A stretch of 8,948 nucleotides of DNA from the NCBI GenBank assembly GCA_030612095.1, contig JAUWOO010000073.1, positions 1 through 8,948 of the forward strand. Direction: 5' to 3'. A model generated the notes under the pieces. That model saw only the letters and a program-made list of their open reading frames with translations. It ran no database searches and was not told where the DNA came from. Position numbers and translations under genes: made by a program. Within the stretch, counting starts at the first letter, position 1, and each line of letters starts with the position of its first letter. This document shows, one piece after another, positions 1-6,992 of the stretch. The stretch comes from Thermoplasmatota archaeon. GTDB taxonomy: Archaea > Thermoplasmatota > E2 > DHVEG-1.

Positions 1-1260
1 ACATATGTTTTGGATTGCCCTGATTTAATAGATTGCTGTTATTGGTCATCACTAACCACCCATGAAGTTACACTATACCCTAGCGAGAGCAATCTTGTCA
101 TTCTTACCGTCACACCATACTGGGAAGAAGAGGCAACATACACTATTACAGTAAGGGCAACTTCCATCAGTGATCCAACAGCAAGTGATAGTGTCCCAAC
201 ATTTACCACTGCAATACTGGGAAATCGAATAATAGATGTTGCCACAGATAAAATAGTATACGAGATTGGAGAAACAGTGACGATGTCACTTACAAACATA
301 GGTAATGAAATAATAGAAGGAAATCCAACCTTTGAGGTGTATAATGAAGACAATGAACTGGTATATGGCTGCTATCCTGATTGTTGGATACCCCTTGAAC
401 CTGGAGAGAATTTTACGTGTCAGTGGAGCATCAATGTACCAGAAGGCAAATACACTGTTAAAGGATGTTTTCTAACTTATAATGGAACTTATTTTGACGA
501 TGCGGCCTTCTTTATACTTGGCAACAAACCAATAGAAGTAACCACAGATAAATCAGTGTATAGTTCTGGTGAAAATGTGACCTTGATGTTAACAAATATT
601 TGCGATATCGCGATGAGTGGTAACCCATCGTTTGACATATTTGATGAAAACAGCAATATTGTCTTCTCGCTCTATATTTATCTTTGGATTGAGCTAGAAC
701 CTGGGGAAAATTTCTCATGGATATGGAATCAGAAAGATAAACAGGGGAAACAACTTTCTGATGGCAGATACAGACTTGAGGGGCATTTCTCAACCTATGC
801 AGAGATATTTGTTGACGATACCATATTTTACATCGGGAGAAATAATCCACCAAGCAAACCCAGCAAACCTAGTGGTCCAATATCAGGTAAAGTAAAAACA
901 TCCCATTCATACTCATCATCAACAACCGATCCTGACGGTGACCGGATTTATTACATGTTTGATTGGGATGATGGATCCAACAGTGGCTGGGTAGGCCCAT
1001 TTAACTCAGAACAAATAGTCAAGATGTCGCATGTGTGGAATATCGAGGGGACATATCAAATCAAAGTAAAAGCTAAAGATGACCCTAATGGTGATGGAGA
1101 TTTATCTGATGGTACTGAAAGTGTTTGGTCAGATCCGCTACCAATAAGAATGCCGAAAAACAAACTATACATCAACCCAGTTTTCCTTCGATTCCTAGAA
1201 AATCATCTACGAATGTTTCCATTGCTGAGATTTTTGTTTAAATTAAATAGAGGAATATGA
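1..1260 (+). CDS. Secreted/surface multidomain protein: Ig-like repeats, PKD-like domain and conserved C-terminal tail (5' partial)
   Basis: The reading frame is open from base 1 to the TGA at 1258-1260, giving 419 visible residues. A TTG at base 10 is in frame, but nothing marks it as a start, so the gene most likely begins outside the window. Bases 1-213 end an Ig-like domain of the NEW3/COG1470 style (EVTLYPSES...VILTVTP...ITVRATSISDPTASDS). Bases 214-513 and 514-837 encode two tandem copies of a beta-sandwich repeat, each opening with ILGN and containing VYxxGExVT, GNPxF and LEPGENF. They resemble BsuPI-like proteinase-inhibitor folds, a tentative match. Bases 841-1146 are PKD-like (TTDPDGDRIYYMFDWDDG, HVWNIEGTYQIKVKAKD). 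The last 36 residues form a basic and hydrophobic tail. N-x-S/T sequons and four cysteines in repeat 1 fit an extracellular location. The ligand or activity is unknown; adhesion or surface-layer association is only a guess. Confidence 0.85.
   Translation, partial: TYVLDCPDLIDCCYWSSLTTHEVTLYPSESNLVILTVTPYWEEEATYTITVRATSISDPTASDSVPTFTTAILGNRIIDVATDKIVYEIGETVTMSLTNIGNEIIEGNPTFEVYNEDNELVYGCYPDCWIPLEPGENFTCQWSINVPEGKYTVKGCFLTYNGTYFDDAAFFILGNKPIEVTTDKSVYSSGENVTLMLTNICDIAMSGNPSFDIFDENSNIVFSLYIYLWIELEPGENFSWIWNQKDKQGKQLSDGRYRLEGHFSTYAEIFVDDTIFYIGRNNPPSKPSKPSGPISGKVKTSHSYSSSTTDPDGDRIYYMFDWDDGSNSGWVGPFNSEQIVKMSHVWNIEGTYQIKVKAKDDPNGDGDLSDGTESVWSDPLPIRMPKNKLYINPVFLRFLENHLRMFPLLRFLFKLNRGI
214..837 (+). 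repeat. Two tandem ~100-codon protein repeats
   Basis: Two homologous modules lie in exact register for their first ~70 residues. ILGN recurs 100 codons later (bases 214 and 514), and so do GNPxF, W-I-x-LEPGENF and the following tryptophan. Copy 2 is slightly longer because it has an extra loop (KDKQGKQLSDG). The copies have diverged in DNA sequence, so this is an old domain duplication rather than a recent tandem DNA duplication. Confidence 0.8.
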
Positions 1261-1340
1261 AGAAGAGTGGCTGAAGAGAACCGACACACATCAAATGGCA
1301 ATATTTCTAATGTTGTTATAGCCTGTATTTGTGTATCCCT

Positions 1341-1844
1341 TTACTCCATACTGAGACACAAAAGGACACTCATTGCAAGTATTTCAAACATGTAAGAAAT
1401 AACAACAATCAGACCAAATCCAGAACCAGCAGATCCTAAAGCAGCCTGGGTAACAGGCGACGTAATAATAGATTTTATAAGTGACGCATGAAGCAAGGGA
1501 AGAGAAACAATCGATTTCATGAGTAAAGCACCTAAAAATATTAGGAGCGCAAAGACAAATTTAGATTTTGTCTTACGGAAAGTTACGATATAGACTAAAA
1601 TGAGCCCTACCAAAAGAAAGATATCTATGCAGACTATACTGATACCCCAGTAATGTGTACCAGCAAGATCACGGACAAATTGTTGAGTATCAGGATCAAT
1701 ATCTCCAACTGTTTTATTCGCAAGATTAACACTTATCCCAGATACAACTAATCCAACAATTAGTCCAATGAATATTAGAGCGATAACAACGACTCTCGCC
1801 TTTGTCTTAGGATTTATTTCTTTTTTATATGGAATATCAGTCAT
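1341..1844 (-). CDS. Small four-helix membrane protein paired with an ArsR-like regulator
   Basis: This is a 167-residue integral membrane protein that I do not recognise as a named family. Four hydrophobic segments are visible, at about residues 17-38, 66-88, 95-117 and 140-164. A polar loop (NKTVGDIDPDTQQFVRDL) lies between the first two and a basic RKTKSK loop between the second and third. The N-terminus is short and basic. The ATG at 1844 is supported by a strong Shine-Dalgarno element (AGGTGG, complement of 1855-1860) ten bases upstream. The gene begins 34 bases after the stop of the winged-helix gene on the same strand, so the two are very likely co-transcribed. Regulator plus small membrane protein pairs recur in archaeal genomes, and the membrane partner may sense a membrane state or modulate the regulator; that role is inferred. 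It converges on the upstream secreted-protein gene with an 80-base gap. Confidence 0.8.
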   Translation of the reverse strand: MTDIPYKKEINPKTKARVVVIALIFIGLIVGLVVSGISVNLANKTVGDIDPDTQQFVRDLAGTHYWGISIVCIDIFLLVGLILVYIVTFRKTKSKFVFALLIFLGALLMKSIVSLPLLHASLIKSIITSPVTQAALGSAGSGFGLIVVISYMFEILAMSVLLCLSME

Positions 1845-1878
1845 AATTTTTCTTCCACCTTTTAAATCTTTTTCATAG

Positions 1879-2175
1879 TTAATCTATTTTTTTCCCAATT
1901 TTATCCCAAATCTCTCCAAATTGTTCTGCATTTTCTTCTAACATCTCCGATGGAAAATAGGTTTTTCCATATCCATCCCCAGCCGATGTGATGAGTCCAT
2001 TTTTTTCAAGTACTTGGAGATGATAGCGGGTTGTCTTATATTCTAATTCCAAATTTTTAGAGAGCTTGTTAGCATTCTGTGGTTTATTGAACAGTTCTTC
2101 AAGTATTCTCCCTCGGTTTATTCCTCCGAGAGAGTTAGCAAGAAGCCACCATAGAACGTTTTTAACTGCAGCCAT
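1879..2175 (-). CDS. ArsR-like winged helix-turn-helix transcriptional regulator
   Basis: This 98-residue protein has a compact winged-helix fold. Residues 1-25 form the first helix, with the segment SLGGINRGRILEELF typical of archaeal ArsR-like proteins. NANKLSKNLELEYKTTRYHLQVLEKNGLI is the helix-turn-helix with its recognition helix (around residues 33-62), and the wing lies near SAGDGYGKTYFPS. No cysteine or histidine metal-binding cluster is present, so metal sensing of the classical ArsR/SmtB type is unlikely. The short acidic C-terminal helix may serve in dimerisation. The ATG at 2175 has a GAAAGG element (complement of 2185-2190) nine bases upstream. It is the first gene of a probable bicistronic unit with the four-helix membrane protein, which suggests it controls that gene or responds to it. 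Its target is not visible. Confidence 0.87.
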   Translation of the reverse strand: MAAVKNVLWWLLANSLGGINRGRILEELFNKPQNANKLSKNLELEYKTTRYHLQVLEKNGLITSAGDGYGKTYFPSEMLEENAEQFGEIWDKIGKKID

Positions 2176-2228
2176 CGTTGATAACCTTTCAATAGCGAAT
2201 AGAAGTCAATGTTTAATAGATTTTTTAG

Positions 2229-2264
2229 AATTTAAGATTCCTATTTGGTCAAATTGCTTTTAAA
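2229..2264 (-). promoter_or_regulatory. Candidate promoter region for the ArsR-like/membrane protein pair
   Basis: Two archaeal TATA-like elements lie upstream of the regulator on the minus strand: TTTAAAAG (complement of 2257-2264) and CTTAAATT (complement of 2229-2236). The nearer one would give a leader of about 30 bases and the farther about 60. The nearer box sits inside a small inverted repeat, GAAT-N5-ATTC (2228-2240), that could be an operator for the regulator. Neither box is strong, and I cannot choose between them. Confidence 0.35.
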
Positions 2265-2295
2265 CCTAATTTTTAGATCAGGAGAAAATAAGACA

Positions 2296-2324
2296 GGCAA
2301 GGTTCAGAACATTGCAATCTTGCC
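2296..2324 (-). terminator. Nine-bp stem-loop after the oxidoreductase gene
   Basis: GGCAAGGTT (2296-2304) pairs with AATCTTGCC (2316-2324) around an 11-base loop. On the plus-strand transcript one of the nine pairs is a G-U wobble; on the minus-strand transcript the equivalent position is an A-C mismatch. On the minus strand it lies 39 bases past the oxidoreductase stop and is followed by a T-rich stretch (TGTCTTATTTTC). It could be a 3'-end processing or termination structure. The T-tract is interrupted, and archaeal termination rarely needs hairpins, so the role is uncertain. Confidence 0.35.
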
Positions 2325-2363
2325 GTTTGGATGATATAACGGTAGAATATATGGCTCACCGCA

Positions 2364-3707
2364 TCAGAGTTTTTTTGAAACAACCTCGGCAGCCTTTATG
2401 AGGGGATAAGCAGTTGGTGGAGCAGTAACCAAAGGATGTGTTCCAACCTGAGCAGTCAAAAGAGAATTGATAGTCATTTTGTTTTGAATGGCAAATCCAA
2501 TGATATTTGTCAATTCTCCGGTACTTGGCCCGCCAATGACACCTCCGCCAAGTATCATACCCGAATCTCGAGCGGCTATTAATTTCACCATTTGTTTATT
2601 TGTGTTTGGTAATGTCCCAGGATGCTTATCAATTCCTTCAAAAGTACCGGCAACAACATCAAATCCTTCTTTACGTGCCATATCCTCTGTTAATCCTGCT
2701 ACTCCAAAGCCAGTTTCTCCAAGGGCTGTAGCAAAAATTGCAATGGTACCACCAAATGTTTTTACTGCTGAAAGTTTATAGAGGCTCATACCTGCAATTC
2801 TTGCCTCAGCACACGCAGTAGAAGCAAGCATAATGCTACTTGTTTTTCTAGTGAAAAAATCTTTCTTTTCAGCACAATCCCCAACAGCAAACACGTCTGG
2901 ATTATCGGTTCTCATATATTCATCAACTCTGATGAAACCTTTCTCATTGAGTTTCACTCCTGCTTCTTCAGCAAGGACGGTATTTGGACTATAGCCCATC
3001 GATAAAATTATTATATCTGCATCTAGTCTCTCCCCGTTATCAAGCAAAACTCCCGTAACCTTTTTACTCCCCAGTATCTCTTTTACTCCAGCACCAGATT
3101 TTATTTTTACACCACGAGATTTAAGAGTCTCCTCAGCTTTCATAGCTATCTCTTCATCAAAAGCAAGAGTTAAAACGTGAGGCAATATCTCAACTATAGT
3201 CACATCTTTACCACTCTTATTCAACTCATCTGATACTTCAACACCAATGAAGCCTCCACCCACAACAACAATTTTTTCACAATTCTTAAGACGAGCCGAT
3301 ACTTTGTCAAGATAATCTTTGTCTTTTGGAACAGTAAAAACATCTTCCTTGTCTGCCCCTTTAAGCCATTTCGGTATTTTAGTAGTAGAGCCAGTTGCAA
3401 ATACGAGTTTATCAAAACTAATTTCTGCCCCATCAGCGGTTTTACATGTCTTTTTTGCCTGATCGAGAGAAATTACTTCATCGACCTTAAGCTTCACACC
3501 TGCTTTATCCAATACTGCATCAGGAACGAGATTTTTTTCACTGCTCTCTAACGAACCGAAAATGTAGGGAATCCCGCATGGAACTAAAACCTTTTTTTCC
3601 TTACGAACAACCATGAACTCCTTGTTAGGATAATTTGATTTGCCAGTTGTGGCAGTGACAATACCTGAAGCACTACCACCAATTATTAATACATCTGTTT
3701 TTTCCAT
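2364..3707 (-). CDS. FAD-dependent pyridine nucleotide-disulfide oxidoreductase (CoA-disulfide reductase/NADH oxidase family)
   Basis: This 447-residue soluble flavoenzyme has the family's normal length. The FAD-binding motif is at residues 10-15 (GGSASG, a variant of GxGxxG). The redox-active cysteine is C44 in the VLVPCGIPY motif. ATGS is at 104-107. The NAD(P)H-binding Rossmann motif VVVGGGFIGVE is at 147-157, with E173 ending the next strand, which favours NADH. The second FAD contact, DVFAVGDCAE, is at 271-280. The C-terminal dimerisation domain runs from about 320, ending in HPLVTAPPTAYP. A single cysteine in place of a CxxxxC pair is the hallmark of the group that cycles a Cys-S-S-CoA, sulfenic acid or persulfide. 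Members reduce CoA disulfide, polysulfide or O2, and sequence alone does not separate these. No rhodanese domain is present. The ATG at 3707 has GGTG (complement of 3715-3718) seven bases upstream. It is probably monocistronic, involved in thiol/sulfur redox balance or oxygen defence. Confidence 0.92.
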   Translation of the reverse strand: MEKTDVLIIGGSASGIVTATTGKSNYPNKEFMVVRKEKKVLVPCGIPYIFGSLESSEKNLVPDAVLDKAGVKLKVDEVISLDQAKKTCKTADGAEISFDKLVFATGSTTKIPKWLKGADKEDVFTVPKDKDYLDKVSARLKNCEKIVVVGGGFIGVEVSDELNKSGKDVTIVEILPHVLTLAFDEEIAMKAEETLKSRGVKIKSGAGVKEILGSKKVTGVLLDNGERLDADIIILSMGYSPNTVLAEEAGVKLNEKGFIRVDEYMRTDNPDVFAVGDCAEKKDFFTRKTSSIMLASTACAEARIAGMSLYKLSAVKTFGGTIAIFATALGETGFGVAGLTEDMARKEGFDVVAGTFEGIDKHPGTLPNTNKQMVKLIAARDSGMILGGGVIGGPSTGELTNIIGFAIQNKMTINSLLTAQVGTHPLVTAPPTAYPLIKAAEVVSKKL

Positions 3708-3761
3708 AATTTCACACCGTCTTTTTGGCTCTGTGCAGCCACAGGTTAATCTTAGTATACC

Positions 3762-3775
3762 TCTTAAAGCTTTTT
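3762..3775 (-). promoter_or_regulatory. Candidate BRE/TATA of the oxidoreductase gene
   Basis: On the minus strand AAAAAGCTTTAAGA (complement of 3762-3775) resembles a purine-rich BRE followed by a TATA-like CTTTAAGA. Transcription would start near 3740, leaving a leader of about 30 bases that includes the GGTG ribosome-binding site. The match to the archaeal consensus is only moderate. Confidence 0.4.
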
Positions 3776-3786
3776 AGGCGATCAAT

Positions 3787-3816
3787 AAAAACAAGGCCAA
3801 AAAATATTCCCAAAAA
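3787..3816 (-). terminator. Oligo-T terminator region after the ABC permease gene
   Basis: Read on the minus strand, three T-runs (T5, T6 and T5; A-runs at 3812-3816, 3799-3804 and 3787-3791) follow the permease stop within about 60 bases. Clusters of oligo-T on the coding strand are the usual archaeal transcription stop. It separates the four-gene operon from the oxidoreductase promoter. Confidence 0.5.
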
Positions 3817-3848
3817 GAATTGAATAATTGTTTTCTTGTTTTCCTTTT

Positions 3849-5090
3849 TTATTCATATCTCACTGCTTCAATAGGACTCATTCTGGCAGCTTTCCATGCA
3901 GGATACAAACTAGAAAGTATACCTACAAGAATAGAAACACCTACTGCAAGTCCTACTGAAGTCATAGTGATGACTGGTATAAGTGTAATTCCTCCACCCA
4001 TTCCAGATCTGGCCATCAAGGCGCTGATTGCTTGTGATCCAAAAATGCCAAATAAAATACCAAATGTTCCTCCGACAACACTTACCAATATACCCTCAAT
4101 GATGAATATAAGCATTACGTCCTTGTTTGTCGCACCAATAGCTTTCATAATACCAATATCATGTGTCCGCTCCATAACTGATGTGAGCATCGTATTCATA
4201 ATCCCAATAGATGCAACAACAAGAGCAATAGACGCAATTGCAAGTAAAACCATCTGCATGATTCCTATGACACTTTGAATACTCTCTAGAATAGAAGACA
4301 TAGTAGTGGCGGTGGCATAATCATCTTCACCATGGTTTTCATTTATCTCTTGCTCAATTTTTTCAGCAATTGAGTCCACTTCGTCTATATCATATACTTT
4401 TACAGTAGCTGAACGTATGTTGCTTTCACCAGTAAGTTTTTTAAAATCCCCCAAAGTGAGAAGAATGACATTGCTGGTTGGGGAAATACTTCCTCCGCCC
4501 TGTTTAGCAAATATTCCATTTACAACAAATTTTTTTCCATTGATCTTTATTCTGCCACCTATATAGACATCTGTATCAAAATACTCATGCGCAACATCAT
4601 ATCCAATAACAATTTTATTTTTATCTCCTTCTTTTAGGAGGCTACCAGATTCAATATCCTCTAGACCGTATTTTAATTCCATGGGCTCTGTTTCCATGCC
4701 GATAATGTAAACGCTAACATCTTCGCCATTATATCTAGCAATACCAATACTAGACAACTGAGTATTCACATCCTTAACTCCGTGTATACGTTGGATATCG
4801 GCAATATCTCGCTCGGTAAGATATTCCCCATTATCTTCTGAGAGTGAAATACCGCCACCCATTCCCATACTAGATGTTGATATTCCCTCCCCAGTAGTAA
4901 CAATTATGGTATCTGACAGTGATGAAAGTTCCCCAGTCACTGCGTCCTGCATTCCCTCACCAATGGCCATAAGAGAAGTAATTGCCATAATACCAATAGC
5001 TATACCTAGGAGTGTCAGAATAGAACGAGACATTCGTTCCCTGATATTTTTATAAGCAAGATTGAAATTATCCTTAAGCATTCTCTTCAC
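3849..5090 (-). CDS. ABC transporter permease, MacB/FtsX family
   Basis: This 413-residue membrane subunit has the MacB topology: one N-terminal helix (about residues 22-46), a large extracytoplasmic MacB_PCD-type domain (about 47-275), then three helices (about 278-300, 326-352 and 376-398). The FtsX signature ERTHDIGIMKAIGAT lies after the second helix, and the protein ends with the family-typical YPAWKAARMSPIEAVRYE. MacB-type proteins do not move substrate through the membrane bilayer. They act as mechanotransmitters that couple cytoplasmic ATP hydrolysis to work on extracytoplasmic partners. The start is taken as GTG at 5090 because GGAG (complement of 5097-5100) lies six bases upstream. 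An ATG three codons later has no better site. The gene overlaps the ATPase gene by 17 bases and is last in the operon, so a 1:1 complex with that ATPase is expected. Two glycine-rich stretches (MGMGGG, SGMGGG) are probably flexible loops. Confidence 0.92.
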   Translation of the reverse strand: MKRMLKDNFNLAYKNIRERMSRSILTLLGIAIGIMAITSLMAIGEGMQDAVTGELSSLSDTIIVTTGEGISTSSMGMGGGISLSEDNGEYLTERDIADIQRIHGVKDVNTQLSSIGIARYNGEDVSVYIIGMETEPMELKYGLEDIESGSLLKEGDKNKIVIGYDVAHEYFDTDVYIGGRIKINGKKFVVNGIFAKQGGGSISPTSNVILLTLGDFKKLTGESNIRSATVKVYDIDEVDSIAEKIEQEINENHGEDDYATATTMSSILESIQSVIGIMQMVLLAIASIALVVASIGIMNTMLTSVMERTHDIGIMKAIGATNKDVMLIFIIEGILVSVVGGTFGILFGIFGSQAISALMARSGMGGGITLIPVITMTSVGLAVGVSILVGILSSLYPAWKAARMSPIEAVRYE

Positions 5091-5757
5091 TCACAACTCC
5101 ATCTTGAATTTTCAGAATACGTTTGGCACGTTTGGCAATGTTAGGATCATGAGTAACGGTGATTACAGTTTCCCCTTTGTTGTTGATATCTTCCAAAATA
5201 CCCATGATTCTACTACCTGATTTTGTATCAACATTTCCTGTGGGCTCATCTGCAAGTATGATCGATGGATCGTTAGAAAGTGCACGTGCAATAGCAACCC
5301 GCTGCTGCTCACCACCACTCAGCTCAGAGGGCTTGTGCAGCATGCGTTTTGATAGATCAACCATGCCAAGCAGCTTTTCTGCCCTCTTCAAACGTTCCTT
5401 GTTTTTAACACCTGCAAAGCTCATAGAAAGTGAAACATTCTCCAGAGCGTTTAATGTAGGGATAAGATTGTACTTCTGGAAAATAAAACCAATCTTCTCA
5501 CGCCTGATCGTTGCAAGTTGATTCTCATTTAGCTGGGATACGTCCGTACCATCAATAAATAGCTTTCCAGACGATGGCTTGTCCAAACAACCAATAAGAT
5601 TCATAAATGTTGATTTTCCAGAGCCAGAAGGACCAATGATGGCAATATAATCTCCCAGTGTTATATTGATACTTGTACGTCTCAAAGCATGTACTTTGAC
5701 ATCTCCCTTACCATATGTTTTACTGATATTTTTCGTGACAATGACATCCTTGTTCAT
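5074..5757 (-). CDS. ABC transporter ATP-binding protein, MacB/LolD family
   Basis: This 227-residue nucleotide-binding subunit carries every canonical motif. Walker A GPSGSGKST is at residues 42-50, Q-loop FIFQ at 91-94, signature LSGGEQ at 146-151, Walker B IILADEPTGNVD at 166-177 with catalytic E171, and H-loop H203 in VTHD. The NVDTKSG segment after Walker B and the RIGFIFQKYNLIPTL-like Q-loop surroundings are typical of the LolD/MacB/FtsE group that energises FtsX-type permeases. The ATG at 5757 overlaps the stop of the upstream Ig-domain gene as ATGA, with a weak GGCGGA about eight bases upstream, so its translation probably depends on coupling. It would form a cytoplasmic dimer on the permease encoded next. 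Nothing in it looks degenerate. Confidence 0.95.
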   Translation of the reverse strand: MNKDVIVTKNISKTYGKGDVKVHALRRTSINITLGDYIAIIGPSGSGKSTFMNLIGCLDKPSSGKLFIDGTDVSQLNENQLATIRREKIGFIFQKYNLIPTLNALENVSLSMSFAGVKNKERLKRAEKLLGMVDLSKRMLHKPSELSGGEQQRVAIARALSNDPSIILADEPTGNVDTKSGSRIMGILEDINNKGETVITVTHDPNIAKRAKRILKIQDGVVSEENA

Positions 5758-6992
5758 TTAGCATTCCGCCTTTTTTTAAACACAAAAAGCAGGACCAAAG
5801 CAACTATCACAACAACAGCAGTTATACCAATAATTACACTAAGACCCCTATCTCCACTGTTTTGTTCAGCTGCAACAACTTTAAATGAAGAGCTGACAAC
5901 AGGAGTTTCATAGTAGCTATTTCCCTGTTTGAAGGATACCTTAAATTCTACCGTATAGTTGCCGTAATCGATATCATCTGCGTAGAGATCAAAGGATGCA
6001 GAGAATACATCATCTGGATCCATAGCACCAATAAAATATTGGGAAGGAATAATTGTAGCATCAGTAATGGGTGTGACAATGACACCTGTGATGGATTCTG
6101 TTTTAGCGTTAAAAACCTCAAGGCTTATCCTAGTAGATTTTCCTTTCTCAATGGTTGATGGTATATTATACAGTACTGGTGCCACATCAAGAGTTTCAAT
6201 GATCTCCATAGGCATAACTATGATATTATTATGGACATTGTCCCCATTTTTGTAATCAACTTCGAAGGAGAGATTTTTCAGTCCTGTTCCACTGGGTTTT
6301 ACTGAAAAGCTGACATCTTGAGAGGCATGGGCACCCAATGTTCCAATAAAAATGCTCTTGGGTGTAAACTCAATTCCATCAACGTCTTTTGGAGAGATCT
6401 CTACCCCATTAACAGGTGAATCCTTTGCGTTTACCGCAGATAACGTGATTTCTGTAGAACCACTTACAGATATCGTTGAAGGTACATCAGTTGATAACAA
6501 GTAGACAGAATCATTGCTCACTTTCACTTGGACAGGAAATCTTACATCTTCATAACTTTCTACATCAATGCAAACAATTGGAAAATACAATCCTTCGCTC
6601 ATGTTTTCATCAACAACTAGTTTGAGACTGATGTCAAAACTTGCTCCCGGTGCCAAACGTCCTACATTCGCATAGTTTGAAGTAGCTTTAATCTGGTTAC
6701 CGCCACTTTGTGCAGGTGATATCCAGATATTATCAATAATTGCCCCAATGGTTTTTACCGTTGTAGTGGTAGTTCCACCGCTTGTAGAAGAAATTGTATG
6801 GGTTGCCGTAGTTTCAGCATTTTTAATTGTCAGTGTTAAAACTGCACTATCTCCAGGCATAAGAACCTCAGGATAAAGCCCATAACTATCAATCATAACC
6901 GATGGATCGGCACATGTCACTGGCATAAATAGTGGCAGCAAAACTGCCAAAATAAAAACTACACTAAAAAATACTAGATGTTTATGTTTCAT
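5754..6992 (-). CDS. Membrane-anchored extracytoplasmic Ig-domain protein (COG1361-like), ABC system partner
   Basis: This 412-residue secreted protein has an N-terminal signal peptide (about residues 1-28, probable cleavage after VTCA), an extracytoplasmic region of about 350 residues, and a C-terminal anchor (384-405) followed by a basic KKRRNAK stop-transfer tail. The exposed part reads as three Ig-like CARDB/COG1361-type domains, at about 31-155, 165-262 and 268-374. The last two are homologous: both have a VNAK/FNAK strand and an FIG turn. N-x-S/T sequons occur at N130, N160, N240 and N345. The ATG at 6992 has a near-consensus AGGAGGT (complement of 7001-7007) eight bases upstream, lying inside the end of the PadR gene, which it overlaps as ATGA. 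Its place immediately before a MacB-type ATPase and permease suggests it is the substrate-binding or adaptor component. No HlyD/MacA-like hairpin is present. The ligand is unknown. Confidence 0.85.
   Translation of the reverse strand: MKHKHLVFFSVVFILAVLLPLFMPVTCADPSVMIDSYGLYPEVLMPGDSAVLTLTIKNAETTATHTISSTSGGTTTTTVKTIGAIIDNIWISPAQSGGNQIKATSNYANVGRLAPGASFDISLKLVVDENMSEGLYFPIVCIDVESYEDVRFPVQVKVSNDSVYLLSTDVPSTISVSGSTEITLSAVNAKDSPVNGVEISPKDVDGIEFTPKSIFIGTLGAHASQDVSFSVKPSGTGLKNLSFEVDYKNGDNVHNNIIVMPMEIIETLDVAPVLYNIPSTIEKGKSTRISLEVFNAKTESITGVIVTPITDATIIPSQYFIGAMDPDDVFSASFDLYADDIDYGNYTVEFKVSFKQGNSYYETPVVSSSFKVVAAEQNSGDRGLSVIIGITAVVVIVALVLLFVFKKRRNAK

Noticed and set aside
10..12. TTG as the start codon of the first gene
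   Set aside because: The frame is open to base 1, there is no room for a ribosome-binding site, and the first residues are mid-domain Ig-like sequence rather than a signal peptide.
2322..2366. tRNA-like segment (GATATAACGGTAGAATATA recalls a D-arm)
   Set aside because: No anticodon stem can be paired around GGCTCACCGC, and no TTCRA T-loop follows within tRNA distance on this strand. The segment also runs into the end of the oxidoreductase gene. Similarity is limited to the D-loop-like stretch.
3820..4278. Plus-strand open frame opposite the permease, and similar long frames opposite other genes
   Set aside because: They lie wholly antisense to well-supported genes, show low-complexity composition typical of reverse-frame reading, and lack a ribosome-binding site or recognisable domain.
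5079..5081. ATG three codons inside the permease as the true start
   Set aside because: GGAG lies 14-15 bases from this ATG but six bases from the GTG at 5090, which also keeps the usual MKRMLKDNF-type N-terminus. It cannot be fully excluded.
6912..6914. Cys27 of the Ig-domain protein as a lipoprotein cysteine
   Set aside because: The preceding residues (PVT) do not make a lipobox, and the protein already has a C-terminal membrane anchor. Ordinary signal-peptidase cleavage after VTCA fits better.
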